A stretch of DNA of 60,415 nucleotides. It comes from an uncultured Kiritimatiellota bacterium (GTDB lineage: Bacteria > Verrucomicrobiota > Kiritimatiellia > RFP12 > DVOR01). Below are positions 8,341 through 20,925 of this stretch, piece after piece. The translations under genes and the position numbers were made by a program. Below the pieces are notes generated by a model that ran no database searches, was not told the origin of the DNA, and saw only the letters and a list, made by a program, of their open reading frames with translations. The stretch lies in NCBI GenBank assembly GCA_944389565.1, contig CALXMV010000012.1, forward strand, positions 1 to 60,415, given 5' to 3'. The number at the start of each line of letters is the position of its first letter. Positions within the stretch are counted from its first letter, which is position 1.

Positions 8341-8630
8341 GGCGGTGTGGGTTGGGCCCACTGGGCCTGTTGGGAGCGCCCCATACGGGGCGACGGAGCG
8401 GACGCGGGTCGTGGGTGGCGATGGCGCGTGGGCGGTGTGGGTTGGGCCCACTGGGCCGGCTAGGCCTACTGGGCCTGCTGGGAGCGCCCCATACGGGGCG
8501 ACGGAGCGGACGCGGGGCGTGGGTGGCGATGGGGCGTGGGCGGTGGGTTGGGCCCACTGGGCCGGCTAGGCCTGCTGGGCCTGCTGGGAGCGCCCCATAC
8601 GGGGCGACGGAGCGGACGTGGGGCGTGGGC
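8341..8630 (+). repeat. Three tandem copies of the CRISPR trailer sequence
   Basis: Units of about 90-108 bases start at 8341, 8431 and 8539. Each begins GGCGGTG(TG)GGTTGGG, has several GGCC palindromes (GGGCCCACTGGGCC) and a hairpin CGCCCC-ATAC-GGGGCG, and ends near GGCGTGGG. The same unit follows array 2 from 10214. There is no convincing gene here, although a reading frame stays open into cas1. Confidence 0.85.
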
Positions 8631-8642
8631 GTCGCGGAGGGC

Positions 8643-9251
8643 ATGCGCGTGGATGCCTTGGCCCAGGCCCTGCGTGAGGCGCGGGCCGCGCCGGACGCCG
8701 AGACGCTTCGCGGGGTCGAGGGGCAGGCCGCCGCCACCCACTTCGCCATGCTCGGGCGGTTCTTCCCGCCCCATCTGCCTTTCGCGGGGCGCAGCCGCCA
8801 CCCGCCGCGCGACGCCGCCAACGCCCTGCTCTCGTGGCTTTACGCCCTCCTGCTCGGCGAGGTGGTCATGGCGCTCCATGCGCACGGCTTGGATCCCGCC
8901 GCCGGCTGCCTCCACCAAAACGGCCATCGCGCCCCCGCCCTGGCGCTCGACCTGATGGAGCCCTTCCGCCCCGTGTGCGGGGATCTCATCGCCTGCGACC
9001 TCGCCTCGCATGGCGTCCTGCGTGCGGAGAGGGATTTCCGGGTCTGCCCCGGGCTTGGCGTGCGCCTCGGCGAGTCGGCCCGTGCCCTCGCCCTCGGCGC
9101 CTTCGCCCGCGCGATGGAGCGTCCCTTCCGTGCCCGAAGCCCGCGCCCGGGCGTGACCACCCTGCGCGGCGCCATCCAGGCGCTCGCGGCCGACTTCGCC
9201 AGAGCCGTCGAGACCGGCGACCCCGCCCTGCGCGTCTTCCTGTTGCCCTGA
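8643..9251 (+). CDS. cas1: Cas1, N-terminally truncated (catalytic domain only)
   Basis: The 202-residue product is the C-terminal helical domain of the Cas1 integrase. VEGQAA (Glu26), LH (His91) and LALDLMEPFRP (Asp103) supply the three metal ligands, and SRHPPRDAANALLSWLYALL is the conserved helix before them. Cas1 is normally about 330 residues with the glutamate near 140, so roughly 115 residues, the whole N-terminal beta domain used for dimerisation and Cas2 contact, are missing. Trailer repeats occupy that place. No good ribosome binding site precedes the ATG (GGAGG is only 2 nt away). It is probably non-functional in spacer acquisition unless helped by another copy. Confidence 0.85.
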   Translation: MRVDALAQALREARAAPDAETLRGVEGQAAATHFAMLGRFFPPHLPFAGRSRHPPRDAANALLSWLYALLLGEVVMALHAHGLDPAAGCLHQNGHRAPALALDLMEPFRPVCGDLIACDLASHGVLRAERDFRVCPGLGVRLGESARALALGAFARAMERPFRARSPRPGVTTLRGAIQALAADFARAVETGDPALRVFLLP

Positions 9252-9532
9252 TGGCCCACTACCTGATCGTCTACGACATCGCCTCCCCCAAGCGTCTGCG
9301 CCGCATCGCCGGCGCTTGTCTGGACGGGGGCTTCCGCGTCCAACGGAGCGTCTTCGAATGCGCGTTGCCGGAGGTGGACTTCGAGCGCCTGTGGAGCCGC
9401 CTGTGCGCCCTCATCGATCCCGGCGAGGACACGCTCCTGGCCTATCCGCTCTGCGGCGCCTGCCGTGCGCGCGTGCGCTCCGCCGGCCGCCCGCGCGGCC
9501 TCGGGCCCGGACAGTCGGTCTTCCTTTTCTGA
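9251..9532 (+). CDS. cas2: Cas2
   Basis: This 93-residue protein is of normal length for the CRISPR adaptation partner that bridges two Cas1 dimers. MAHYLIVYDIASPKRLRRIA is the ferredoxin-like first strand with the conserved Asp9, followed by FRVQRSVFEC, typical of Cas2. The start overlaps the cas1 stop by one base (TGATG). It appears intact although cas1 is broken. Confidence 0.93.
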   Translation: MAHYLIVYDIASPKRLRRIAGACLDGGFRVQRSVFECALPEVDFERLWSRLCALIDPGEDTLLAYPLCGACRARVRSAGRPRGLGPGQSVFLF

Positions 9533-9542
9533 GCCAGCCGCC

Positions 9543-9598
9543 CAAAATGCGGAGGGAGCCCAAACCCCCGTTTTTGGCCTCGCTTCCTCCGCATTTTG
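9543..9598 (+). terminator. Inverted repeat after cas2, possible terminator
   Basis: A 13-bp perfect inverted repeat (CAAAATGCGGAGG and its complement) frames a 30-base loop containing T5. It lies 10 nt after the cas2 stop and may end the cas transcript in either direction, though no T-run follows the second arm beyond TTTT. Confidence 0.5.
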
Positions 9599-9693
9599 TT
9601 TCCCGTTCACATACCAATGTCTTACACGGAAAACGCCCCTCCCGCCCCCTTCCCGCCCCCCTCCCACACCCCCATTTCCCCCGCTCCCTCCGC

Positions 9694-9738
9694 ATCCGCC
9701 CAATAACCGCTTGACGCCCAGCGACAAATTATGCTACT
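9694..9738 (+). promoter_or_regulatory. CRISPR leader of array 2
   Basis: This is the near-identical twin of the array 1 leader (one C/T difference), including TTGACG and TATGCT, ending directly at the first repeat. The C-rich stretch 9600-9693 before it holds nothing recognisable. Confidence 0.7.
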
Positions 9739-10213
9739 GTCGCACCATCTCCCAAAGCCGAAAGGCTATTGCGACCCCGCGTAGACGAGCTGTTGATACG
9801 CCCACTCATGGAGTCGCACCATCTCCCAAAGCCGAAAGGCTATTGCGACTGCGCGACAGTCGTAAAAGTCATCGGAGAAGAAGAGGTCGCACCATCTCCC
9901 AAAGCCGAAAGGCTATTGCGACCAGCTCCTTCACGACGACAATCATCTCGTCCTCAAGTCGCACCATCTCCCAAAGCCGAAAGGCTATTGCGACGTGGCC
10001 CTCCGCGGTGATGGCCGCCGCAAACCGCCGGTCGCACCATCCCCCAAAGCCGAAAGGCTATTGCGACAAGCGCGGGCACGCCAGCGCCGCCGGCCACTTG
10101 CTCAGTCGCACCATCTCCCAAAGCCGAAAGGCTATTGCGACCAAGTTCCGCCATGGCGGTGTTCCTTTCCCCAGTACTGTCGCACCATCTCCCAAAGCCG
10201 AAAGGCTATTGCG
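9739..10213 (+). CRISPR. CRISPR array 2, 7 repeats and 6 spacers
   Basis: Repeats start at 9739, 9813, 9886, 9958, 10031, 10105 and 10179. Spacers are 35-37 nt and all differ from each other and from array 1. The main repeat variant differs from array 1 by one base (CATCTCCC instead of CATTCCCC). The last repeat stops two bases short and runs straight into the trailer unit. Orientation is the same as array 1 and the cas genes. Confidence 0.97.
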
Positions 10214-10475
10214 GGCGGTGTGGCTTGGGCCCACTGGGCCGGCTAGGCCTACTGGGCCTACTGAGCGCCCCATACGGGGCGACGGAGCGGGCGTGGGGCG
10301 TGGGTGGCGATGGGTCGTGGGCGGTGTGGCTTGGGCGAGGGGTGGGCCTTGGCGTGTGGGGTGGGCGGTCGCGCCGGACGGCGCGGGCTCAGTGGGCCCA
10401 GTTGTCCCAGTAGGCCCAGTGGGCCCAGGGTGTTGTGGGCGGTGTGGCTTGGGCGAGGGGTGGGTTTTGTTTTTT
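10214..10475 (+). repeat. Trailer repeat units after array 2
   Basis: A full trailer unit (10214-10319) matches the tandem units at 8341-8630, including the CGCCCC-ATAC-GGGGCG hairpin. It is followed by two shorter units starting GGCGGTGTGGCTTGGGCGAG at 10320 and 10438. Repeated GGCCCAGTGGGCCCA-like strings lie between them. No gene is present. Confidence 0.8.
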
Positions 10476-10489
10476 TTGCGGAAAGGGGG

Positions 10490-10518
10490 TTGCTTTTGGG
10501 GGTGCGATTTGGTATCGT
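10490..10518 (+). promoter_or_regulatory. Probable rpoBC promoter
   Basis: TTGCTT (10490-10495), a 17-base spacer and TATCGT (10513-10518) fit the promoter pattern seen elsewhere in the window. A start near 10525 would give a leader of about 190 nt before rpoB. That leader contains a strong hairpin CCCGCGG-GGGT-CCGCGGG at 10664-10681, close to the ribosome binding site, which could influence translation. Confidence 0.6.
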
Positions 10519-10716
10519 TTGATGGTTTTCGCCTTAGGGGATTTTTGTCCCTTGGGGTCGGTTTCCGCGGAGCGATACAGCCGTCTACTGTCGCGCGGGG
10601 GCCCGGCCGTGAGGTCGGGGCGGAGGCGCTGAGAGCGCGTCTTTGGCCTAAGGATTGAGTTGGCCCGCGGGGGTCCGCGGGTTTGGGTTCAACCCTTTGA
10701 GATGAGGTGCATGGGC

Positions 10717-13700
10717 ATGGCCAACGAGCAGGATTATGTCTTCGGGAAGCTGAAGTCGGCGATCGAGCCGCCGAATCTGATCGAGATCCAGACGAAGTCG
10801 TTCGCGGATTTCCTGCAGGCGGACGTGAAGCCCGGGAAGCGTGAGCCGAAGGGGCTGCAGGCGATTTTCAGGGAGGTGTTCCCGGTGGTGTCGAAGGACG
10901 GCCTCCGGACGCTGGATTTCGTGCAGTACACGCTGGAGCGGCCGAAGAAGACGAAGTTCGAGGCGTTGCGTGACGGGGACACGTATTCGGCGCCGTTGCA
11001 CGCGACGTTCCGGCTGAAGGACGGCGAGGAGGTGCGCGAGGACGACGTGTATCTGGGCGAGGTGCCGCTGATGACGGAGGATGGGTCGTTCATCATCAAC
11101 GGTGCGGAGCGGGTGATCGTCTCGCAGCTGCATCGGAGCCCGGGGGTGTGCACGGAGAAGACGGCGCACGCGAACGGGCATGAGCTGTTCTCGGTGCGGA
11201 TCATCCCGGATCACGGGTCGTGGGTGGAGATCCAGTTCGACGCGTCGGACGTGATGTGGGTGTATCTGGACCGGCGGCGTCGGACGCGGAAGTTTTACGT
11301 GACGACGTTCCTGCGGGCGCTGGGGTATGAGTCGGACGAGGCGATTCTGGGGCTGTATTACACGTTCCACACGCTGCACACGGCGGACAAGTGGTCGGAC
11401 GAGGATCTGAAGCATTACGTGCTGAAGGACGACCTGCTGGACCTTTCGGGGGACGGGGAGATCCTGGCGCGGCGGTATGACCCGGTGACGCCGACGTTGG
11501 TGGACATGGCGGCGCAGGCGCGGATCCAGATGATCGACGTGGTGGACACGTCGTTCGACAACGGGCTGCTGATGAAGACGCTGAAGCTGGACCCGGCGAA
11601 GAACGGGGAGGAGGCGGTGCGTGACATCTACCACCGTCTGCGTCCGGGCGATCAGGCGTCCCCGGCGAACGCGCGGGCGTACATCCATGGGCTGTTCTTC
11701 GACCAGCGGCGTTATGACCTGGGGTCGGTGGGGCGCTACAAGGTGAATCAGCGCCTGGGGCTGATGGGCAAGGTGGATCTGGGGCTCCGGGTGCTCTCGA
11801 AGGATGACGGGATCGAGGTGGTGGAGGCGCTGCGCCTGCTGCTGCGGATCGCGACGGGCGCGGAGGACGTGGACGACATCGACAATCTGAGCAACCGGCG
11901 TCTGCGGACGACGGGGGAGTTGCTGGAGAACACGTGCCGGCAGGGGCTGGTGCGGACGGAGCGGCTGATCCGTGAGCGGATGACGCCTTCGAGCAACGAC
12001 AAGGGGATCCTCTCGCCGGTGAAGCTGGTGACGTCGAAGAGTCTGTCGGCGATGATCCAGGATTTCTTCGGGCGGAGCCCGCTGAGCCAGTTCATGGACA
12101 TGACGAACCCGCTCTCGGCGCTGGCGCACAAGCGGCGGCTCTCGGCGTTGGGGCCGGGGGGCCTGTCGCGTGAGCGCGCGGGCTTCGAGGTGCGTGACGT
12201 GCATCCGACGCATTATGGGCGCATCTGCCCGATCGAGACGCCGGAAGGGCCGAACATCGGCCTGATCTCGTCGCTGGGCATTTACGCGAAGATCAACCAG
12301 TACGGGTTCATCGAGACGCCGTACCGGGTGGTGCGGGACGGCCAGGTGACGGACGAGATCCGCTACATCGACGCGTACGAGGAGGATTTCCACACGATCG
12401 CGCAGGCGAACGCGCCGCTGGACGCGGCGGGCCGGTTCGTCAACAAGATCGTGAAGGTGCGCCGGAAGGGCGAGTTCATGACGGCGGCGCCGGACGAGAT
12501 CGACCTGATGGACGTGAGCCCGATGCAGGTGATCTCGATCGCGGCGGGGCTGATCCCCTTCCTGGAGCATGACGACGCGAACCGCGCGCTGATGGGCGCG
12601 AACATGATGCGCCAGGGGGTGCCGCTGATGAAGACCGAGCGGCCGCGCGTGGGCACGGGGCTCGAGGGGATCGCGGCGGCGGACAGCTGCGTGACGGTGT
12701 TGGCCAAGGAGGACGGCATCGTGGCGTATGTGTCGGCCACGGAGATCGTGGTGTCGAAGGACGGGAAGTGCCCGGCGAAGGTGCGCGAGGGGGCGCGCGT
12801 GCCGGGGTGCCAGCGTTACGAGCTGGAGAAGTTCCGCCGGTCGAACGCGGGCACGTGCGTGAACCAGAAGCCGATCGTGCGGCTGGGCCAGGCGGTGAGG
12901 AAGGGCCAGGCGCTGGCCGACGGCCCGGCGACGGACGCCGGGGAGCTGGCGCTGGGCAAGAACCTGCTGGTGGCGTTCATGCCGTGGCGCGGCTTCAACT
13001 TCGAGGACGCGATCCTGATCAACGAGCGGTGCGTGCGCGACGACACCTTCACCTCGATCCACATCAAGGATTTCGAGTGCGGGGCGCGCGACACGAAGCT
13101 CGGCCCCGAGGAGATCACCCGCGACATCCCGAACCTCGGCGAGGAGGCCCTGCGCAACCTGGGCTCCGACGGCGTGGTGCGCATCGGCGCGGAGGTGAAG
13201 CCGGGCGACATCCTGGTGGGCAAGATCACGCCCAAGAGCGAGACGGAGCTGGCGCCCGAGGAGCGGCTGCTGCGCGCGATCTTCGGCGAGAAGGCCGCGG
13301 ACGTGCGCGACACCTCGCTCAAGGTGCCGCCGGGGACGAAGGGCATCGTGATGGACGTGCGGGTGACGAACGCCGACCCCGGCGCCGCCCTGAAGATCCG
13401 CCGCGCGAAGGCCGCCCGCAACGGCGAGGACGACTCGATCGAGGCCTATCTGGGCGAGGAGGCCGCCGAGAGCTCGGCCGAGGCGCGCATCCGCCGCGAG
13501 GAGGAGAAGCGCAAGCATCGCGAGGCGCAGCTGATCGACGAGATGGCGAAGGCCTTCAGCGGGCGTTTTCTCAACGAGCGCCTGCCGGTGGACATCGTGG
13601 ACGCGATCTCCGGCGAGATCATCATCCCCAAGGGCCGCAAGGTCACGAAGAACCTGCTCGCGAAGCTGGCCGACGCGCATGACCGCATCCAGGAGGTGGA

Positions 13701-14676
13701 GAACGCCACCATCCAGCAGCAGATCGAGGACGTCCAGGCGATGTTCGAGTCGAAGTTCGAGGACCTGAACCTCTATGGGGTGATGGGCGCGGACGACGGC
13801 GAGCTGATGGACGAGAACCGCGTGGTGAAGCAGGTGCGTGTCTTCATCGCCGAGAAGAAGAACCTCTCGGTGGGCGACAAGCTGGCCGGCCGCCACGGCA
13901 ACAAGGGCGTCGTCTCGCGCATCCTGCCGGATTGCGACATGCCCTTCCTGCCCGACGGCCGCTCGGTGGACATCGTGCTGAACCCGCTGGGCGTGCCTTC
14001 GCGCATGAACCTGGGGCAGCTCTTCGAGACGGTCCTCGGCTCGGCCTGCTCGGAGCTGGGGATGCACGTGAAGACGCCGGTCTTCGACGGCTGCCAGGAG
14101 AGCGAGATCGACGCGCTCCTGGCCAAGGCGCGCGCCCATCAGGAGGCCAACCAGGCGCCCGGCTCGGTGCCGTGGATCAGCCCCGACGGCAAGACGCAGC
14201 TCTTCGACGGCCTCACCGGCGAGCCCTTCAGCCAGCGGGTCGTCGTCGGCACGATCTACATGCTCAAGCTCCACCACCTGGTGACGGACAAGATCCATGC
14301 CCGCGCCACGGGGCCCTATTCGCTGGTCACGCAGCAGCCGCTGGGCGGTAAGGCCCAGGCCGGCGGCCAGCGCATGGGCGAGATGGAGGTCTGGGCCCTC
14401 GAGGCCTACGGCGTGGCCTACGCCCTCCAGGAGCTCCTCACCGTGAAGTCCGACGACGTGGACGGCCGCACGCGGATCTACGAGACGATCGTCAAGGGCA
14501 CGAACACCCTCGAGGCCGGCACGCCGGAATCCTTCTCGGTGCTCGTGAGCGAGCTCCGCGGGCTGTGCCTGGACATGCGTCTGCTGGGTGGCAAGAAGGC
14601 CCAGGAGGAGGCCGCCGAGGCGGCTTCCGCGGAGCCCACGCCCGCGCCCGCCGCCGCCCCGACCACCACCCTGTAA
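10717..14676 (+). CDS. rpoB: RNA polymerase beta subunit
   Basis: This 1319-residue protein is the catalytic beta subunit of RNA polymerase. The start at 10717 is chosen because GAGGTG at 10704-10709 precedes it; in-frame ATGs at 10702 and 10711 are less well placed. Family landmarks include SQFMDMTNPLSALAHKRR with the Asp, His and Ser of the rifampicin pocket in their sensitive form, GANMMRQGVPLM, and the C-terminal GQRMGEMEVWALEAYG. The last 25 residues are an Ala/Pro tail. Third codon positions shift from G-rich to C-rich near 13.0 kb. No rplK, rplA, rplJ or rplL lies upstream. Confidence 0.98.
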   Translation: MANEQDYVFGKLKSAIEPPNLIEIQTKSFADFLQADVKPGKREPKGLQAIFREVFPVVSKDGLRTLDFVQYTLERPKKTKFEALRDGDTYSAPLHATFRLKDGEEVREDDVYLGEVPLMTEDGSFIINGAERVIVSQLHRSPGVCTEKTAHANGHELFSVRIIPDHGSWVEIQFDASDVMWVYLDRRRRTRKFYVTTFLRALGYESDEAILGLYYTFHTLHTADKWSDEDLKHYVLKDDLLDLSGDGEILARRYDPVTPTLVDMAAQARIQMIDVVDTSFDNGLLMKTLKLDPAKNGEEAVRDIYHRLRPGDQASPANARAYIHGLFFDQRRYDLGSVGRYKVNQRLGLMGKVDLGLRVLSKDDGIEVVEALRLLLRIATGAEDVDDIDNLSNRRLRTTGELLENTCRQGLVRTERLIRERMTPSSNDKGILSPVKLVTSKSLSAMIQDFFGRSPLSQFMDMTNPLSALAHKRRLSALGPGGLSRERAGFEVRDVHPTHYGRICPIETPEGPNIGLISSLGIYAKINQYGFIETPYRVVRDGQVTDEIRYIDAYEEDFHTIAQANAPLDAAGRFVNKIVKVRRKGEFMTAAPDEIDLMDVSPMQVISIAAGLIPFLEHDDANRALMGANMMRQGVPLMKTERPRVGTGLEGIAAADSCVTVLAKEDGIVAYVSATEIVVSKDGKCPAKVREGARVPGCQRYELEKFRRSNAGTCVNQKPIVRLGQAVRKGQALADGPATDAGELALGKNLLVAFMPWRGFNFEDAILINERCVRDDTFTSIHIKDFECGARDTKLGPEEITRDIPNLGEEALRNLGSDGVVRIGAEVKPGDILVGKITPKSETELAPEERLLRAIFGEKAADVRDTSLKVPPGTKGIVMDVRVTNADPGAALKIRRAKAARNGEDDSIEAYLGEEAAESSAEARIRREEEKRKHREAQLIDEMAKAFSGRFLNERLPVDIVDAISGEIIIPKGRKVTKNLLAKLADAHDRIQEVENATIQQQIEDVQAMFESKFEDLNLYGVMGADDGELMDENRVVKQVRVFIAEKKNLSVGDKLAGRHGNKGVVSRILPDCDMPFLPDGRSVDIVLNPLGVPSRMNLGQLFETVLGSACSELGMHVKTPVFDGCQESEIDALLAKARAHQEANQAPGSVPWISPDGKTQLFDGLTGEPFSQRVVVGTIYMLKLHHLVTDKIHARATGPYSLVTQQPLGGKAQAGGQRMGEMEVWALEAYGVAYALQELLTVKSDDVDGRTRIYETIVKGTNTLEAGTPESFSVLVSELRGLCLDMRLLGGKKAQEEAAEAASAEPTPAPAAAPTTTL

Positions 14677-14697
14677 ACGTCTTTCGGAGGACCCCCC

Positions 14698-19107
<4,410 letters not shown>

Positions 19108-19124
19108 TCCCCGGCCCCACCCCC

Positions 19125-19159
19125 AAAAAAGCCCGCGCCCCAGGCGCGGGCTTTTTTTT
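19125..19159 (+). terminator. Rho-independent terminator after rpoC
   Basis: A stem GCCCGCGCC-CCA-GGCGCGGGC is flanked by A6 and T8, beginning 17 nt after the rpoC stop. Confidence 0.95.
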
Positions 19160-19204
19160 CGTCCCCACGCGAACGCACGAAAATCCCGCGCGCGCGAAAA
19201 ACGC

Positions 19205-19233
19205 TTGACCTTTAGGGGGGGGGGTGGTATCAT
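19205..19233 (+). promoter_or_regulatory. Promoter of the PEP-CTERM gene
   Basis: TTGACC (19205-19210), 17 bases containing a G10 run, and TATCAT (19228-19233). The G run could make the promoter phase-variable by changing the spacer length. Confidence 0.75.
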
Positions 19234-19268
19234 AGCGCCATCCTCACACCAGATAGGAGAACACGCAC

Positions 19269-19964
19269 ATGAATCGCATCATCCTCGCCGCCGCGCTCGT
19301 CGGCCTCACCCTCGGCACCGCCCACGCCACGACCATCTCGTGGACGAACACCTGGGATCCCTCTTCCGCGACCGGAAACGAAAGCCTGGGGACGAACATC
19401 TTCGCGGGCACGTCCGGCACCATCGTCGCCCGCGTCACCCTCGGCGGCGCCATCGGCTCCGGCGACCTCATCGCCTTCAACAGCGGCGCGAGCAGCAGCA
19501 GAAACCGCCTCACCGTGGGCGTTTCCGGCGGGAAATGGTCCATCGGCGGCTTCAATTGGAGCACGAACCCCACCGTCACCTGGGTCGATGGCGAGGCGCC
19601 CGCCGTCACCGCCGGCACCTATGTCCTCGGTCTCTCCGTGACCCGCGACGGGAGCAACGCCGTCTCCATCACCCTGACCGTCAACGGCAAGGGCGCCGCC
19701 ACCCTCACGGCCACCGCGGCCCAAGGCCCCATCGACCACGTCCTCTGGGGGCAGGCCTACGCCGGCGGGGATGGGAGCGGCGTCAACTACGGCTACAAGG
19801 GTGACGGCGCCACCGTCTCCTACGACGACCTCTACTACATCGCCGGCGACGCGCTCACCGCCGATGAGATTAAGGACGGCGTGATCGCCGTCCCCGAGCC
19901 CACGGCCCTTGCCCTGCTCGCCCTCGGCGTCGCCGGCCTGGCCCTCCGCCGCCGCGCCGCCTGA
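19269..19964 (+). CDS. Exported PEP-CTERM domain protein
   Basis: This 231-residue protein has a signal peptide (residues 1-20, ending TAHA) and a classic C-terminal sorting signal: VPEPTALALLALGVAGLALR with an Arg cluster at the end. PEP-CTERM proteins are processed by an exosortase and anchored or released at the cell surface. The middle is Gly/Thr/Ser-rich beta structure without a recognised domain. Its own promoter and flanking terminators make it monocistronic. No exosortase gene is in the window. Confidence 0.88.
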   Translation: MNRIILAAALVGLTLGTAHATTISWTNTWDPSSATGNESLGTNIFAGTSGTIVARVTLGGAIGSGDLIAFNSGASSSRNRLTVGVSGGKWSIGGFNWSTNPTVTWVDGEAPAVTAGTYVLGLSVTRDGSNAVSITLTVNGKGAATLTATAAQGPIDHVLWGQAYAGGDGSGVNYGYKGDGATVSYDDLYYIAGDALTADEIKDGVIAVPEPTALALLALGVAGLALRRRAA

Positions 19965-19987
19965 CCGTCCCGCTGGGCGACACACCG

Positions 19988-20024
19988 CCAAAAAGCCCCC
20001 GGCCGCCGCCGGGGGCTTTTTTTT
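19988..20024 (+). terminator. Rho-independent terminator
   Basis: An A5, GCCCCCGGC-CGC-GCCGGGGGC, T9 arrangement 24 nt after the PEP-CTERM stop. The A-run on the other side means it can also serve the convergent toxin gene. Confidence 0.93.
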
Positions 20025-20044
20025 TGCGCCATGCGGCGCGCGGC

Positions 20045-20320
20045 TCAGAAGAGGTCGCTGTGCGTGCCCGTGCGCATGAGCGTGAGGACGAGCGCGCCGT
20101 TGTCGATGGCGTAGACCAGCAGCCAGTCCGATTGGATGTGGAGCTCCCGGAAGCCCGCGTACTTCCCCGAGAGCGCGTGGTCCCGATACCGCTCCGGCAA
20201 AGGCTCGCCACGCCGCAGATAATCGAGCGCGGCTTCGGCGAGCGCCCAATCCAGGCCGCGCCGCATGGCACGCTTGTAATCCTTCTTGAAGGCGGCGGTC
20301 CAATAAATACGATAGCTCAT
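20045..20320 (-). CDS. YafQ/RelE-family mRNA interferase toxin
   Basis: This 91-residue toxin is of the type II RelE superfamily, YafQ branch. Residues matching the YafQ catalytic set are His48, His61, Asp65 and His87 (DHALSGKYAGFRELHIQSDW and GTHSDLF). It should cut mRNA on the ribosome when free. The start overlaps the antitoxin stop by 4 nt, so the pair is translationally coupled. Confidence 0.9.
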   Translation of the reverse strand: MSYRIYWTAAFKKDYKRAMRRGLDWALAEAALDYLRRGEPLPERYRDHALSGKYAGFRELHIQSDWLLVYAIDNGALVLTLMRTGTHSDLF

Positions 20321-20589
20321 TTGTCCAACTCCGCGCGAAGCTCTTCCAGGGTAGTGACATATTTCGCGTTCGGGTCGTGGGCGAGGGCGCGGGCTTCGGC
20401 GAGGGCTTCGAGGGTGGCGCGGTTCGGGCGCTTGCGGCGTACGGCGAAGGGGAGGCCGCCGGAGGAGATCGCCTGGCGGACGAAGATGTTGATGGCGGTG
20501 GTGAGGCTCATGCCCAGCTCGGAGAAGAGGGTCTCGGCCTCTTCCTTGATTTTGGGCTCCATGCGGATGGTGAGGTTGGCGGTGTTCAT
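20317..20589 (-). CDS. RelB/DinJ-family antitoxin
   Basis: This 90-residue protein begins MNTANLTIRMEPKIKEEAE, a ribbon-helix-helix DNA-binding region, followed by ELGMSLTTAINIFVRQAI, the DinJ hallmark. The C-terminal half is charged and would wrap the toxin. It lies first in the operon and probably represses its own promoter through the palindrome just upstream. Confidence 0.9.
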   Translation of the reverse strand: MNTANLTIRMEPKIKEEAETLFSELGMSLTTAINIFVRQAISSGGLPFAVRRKRPNRATLEALAEARALAHDPNAKYVTTLEELRAELDK

Positions 20590-20614
20590 TGCGTGTTTCT
20601 CCTTTCCGCGCACG

Positions 20615-20664
20615 ATTGTAGCACGGACGCACGGCGAAACGCAAGCGTTTTCCGTGCGTCCGTG
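20615..20664 (-). promoter_or_regulatory. Toxin-antitoxin promoter and nested operator
   Basis: On the - strand TTGCGT (20639-20644) and TACAAT (20615-20620) are 18 nt apart. They overlap a 43-bp nested inverted repeat at 20622-20664: outer arms CACGGACGCACGG and its complement, inner arms AAACGC and GCGTTT. This is a natural operator for a DinJ-type ribbon-helix-helix repressor. Confidence 0.65.
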
Positions 20665-20733
20665 TGCGTTTGCCTGCCCGCGACGTGATTGCGCGGGCGC
20701 GGGATAAGGGAGCAAGGCGGGCTGGCGGCGGTC

Positions 20734-20826
20734 GGGCCCCTAAGGGGTTTGGCCCGAGGGTCGGGAGGGTTTGGGTCGGGACCCTAAGGGGTTCGAGGCG
20801 AGGGTCGGGAGGGTTCGGGGGCGAGG
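20734..20826 (+). repeat. Two copies of a dispersed intergenic repeat
   Basis: The core CCCTAAGGGGTTYG followed by GAGGGTCGGGAGGGTTYGGG occurs at 20734-20775 and 20776-20826. It appears again inverted at 31400-31458 and at 38213-38280. All copies lie between genes. Confidence 0.85.
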
Positions 20827-20925
20827 ACCCCGCCCTCTCCCGCCCGTGGGCGGGCGGAAAATCGCGGGTCGTTCGCCCGGAGACGGGGTTTTTTGGTACA
20901 CTACGGCTTTCCGGAGTGAGTTTTT

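Noticed and set aside
8301..9251. A 316-residue fusion of repeat-encoded sequence and Cas1
   Set aside because: The upstream part translates the solitary CRISPR repeat and trailer units and has no Cas1 N-terminal features; treated as a truncated cas1 starting at 8643.
1..10213. A cas6 gene within the locus
   Set aside because: Every open frame between the arrays is accounted for by cmr, card1, cas1 or cas2, or the small first gene, which lacks Cas6 RAMP features and its glycine loop.
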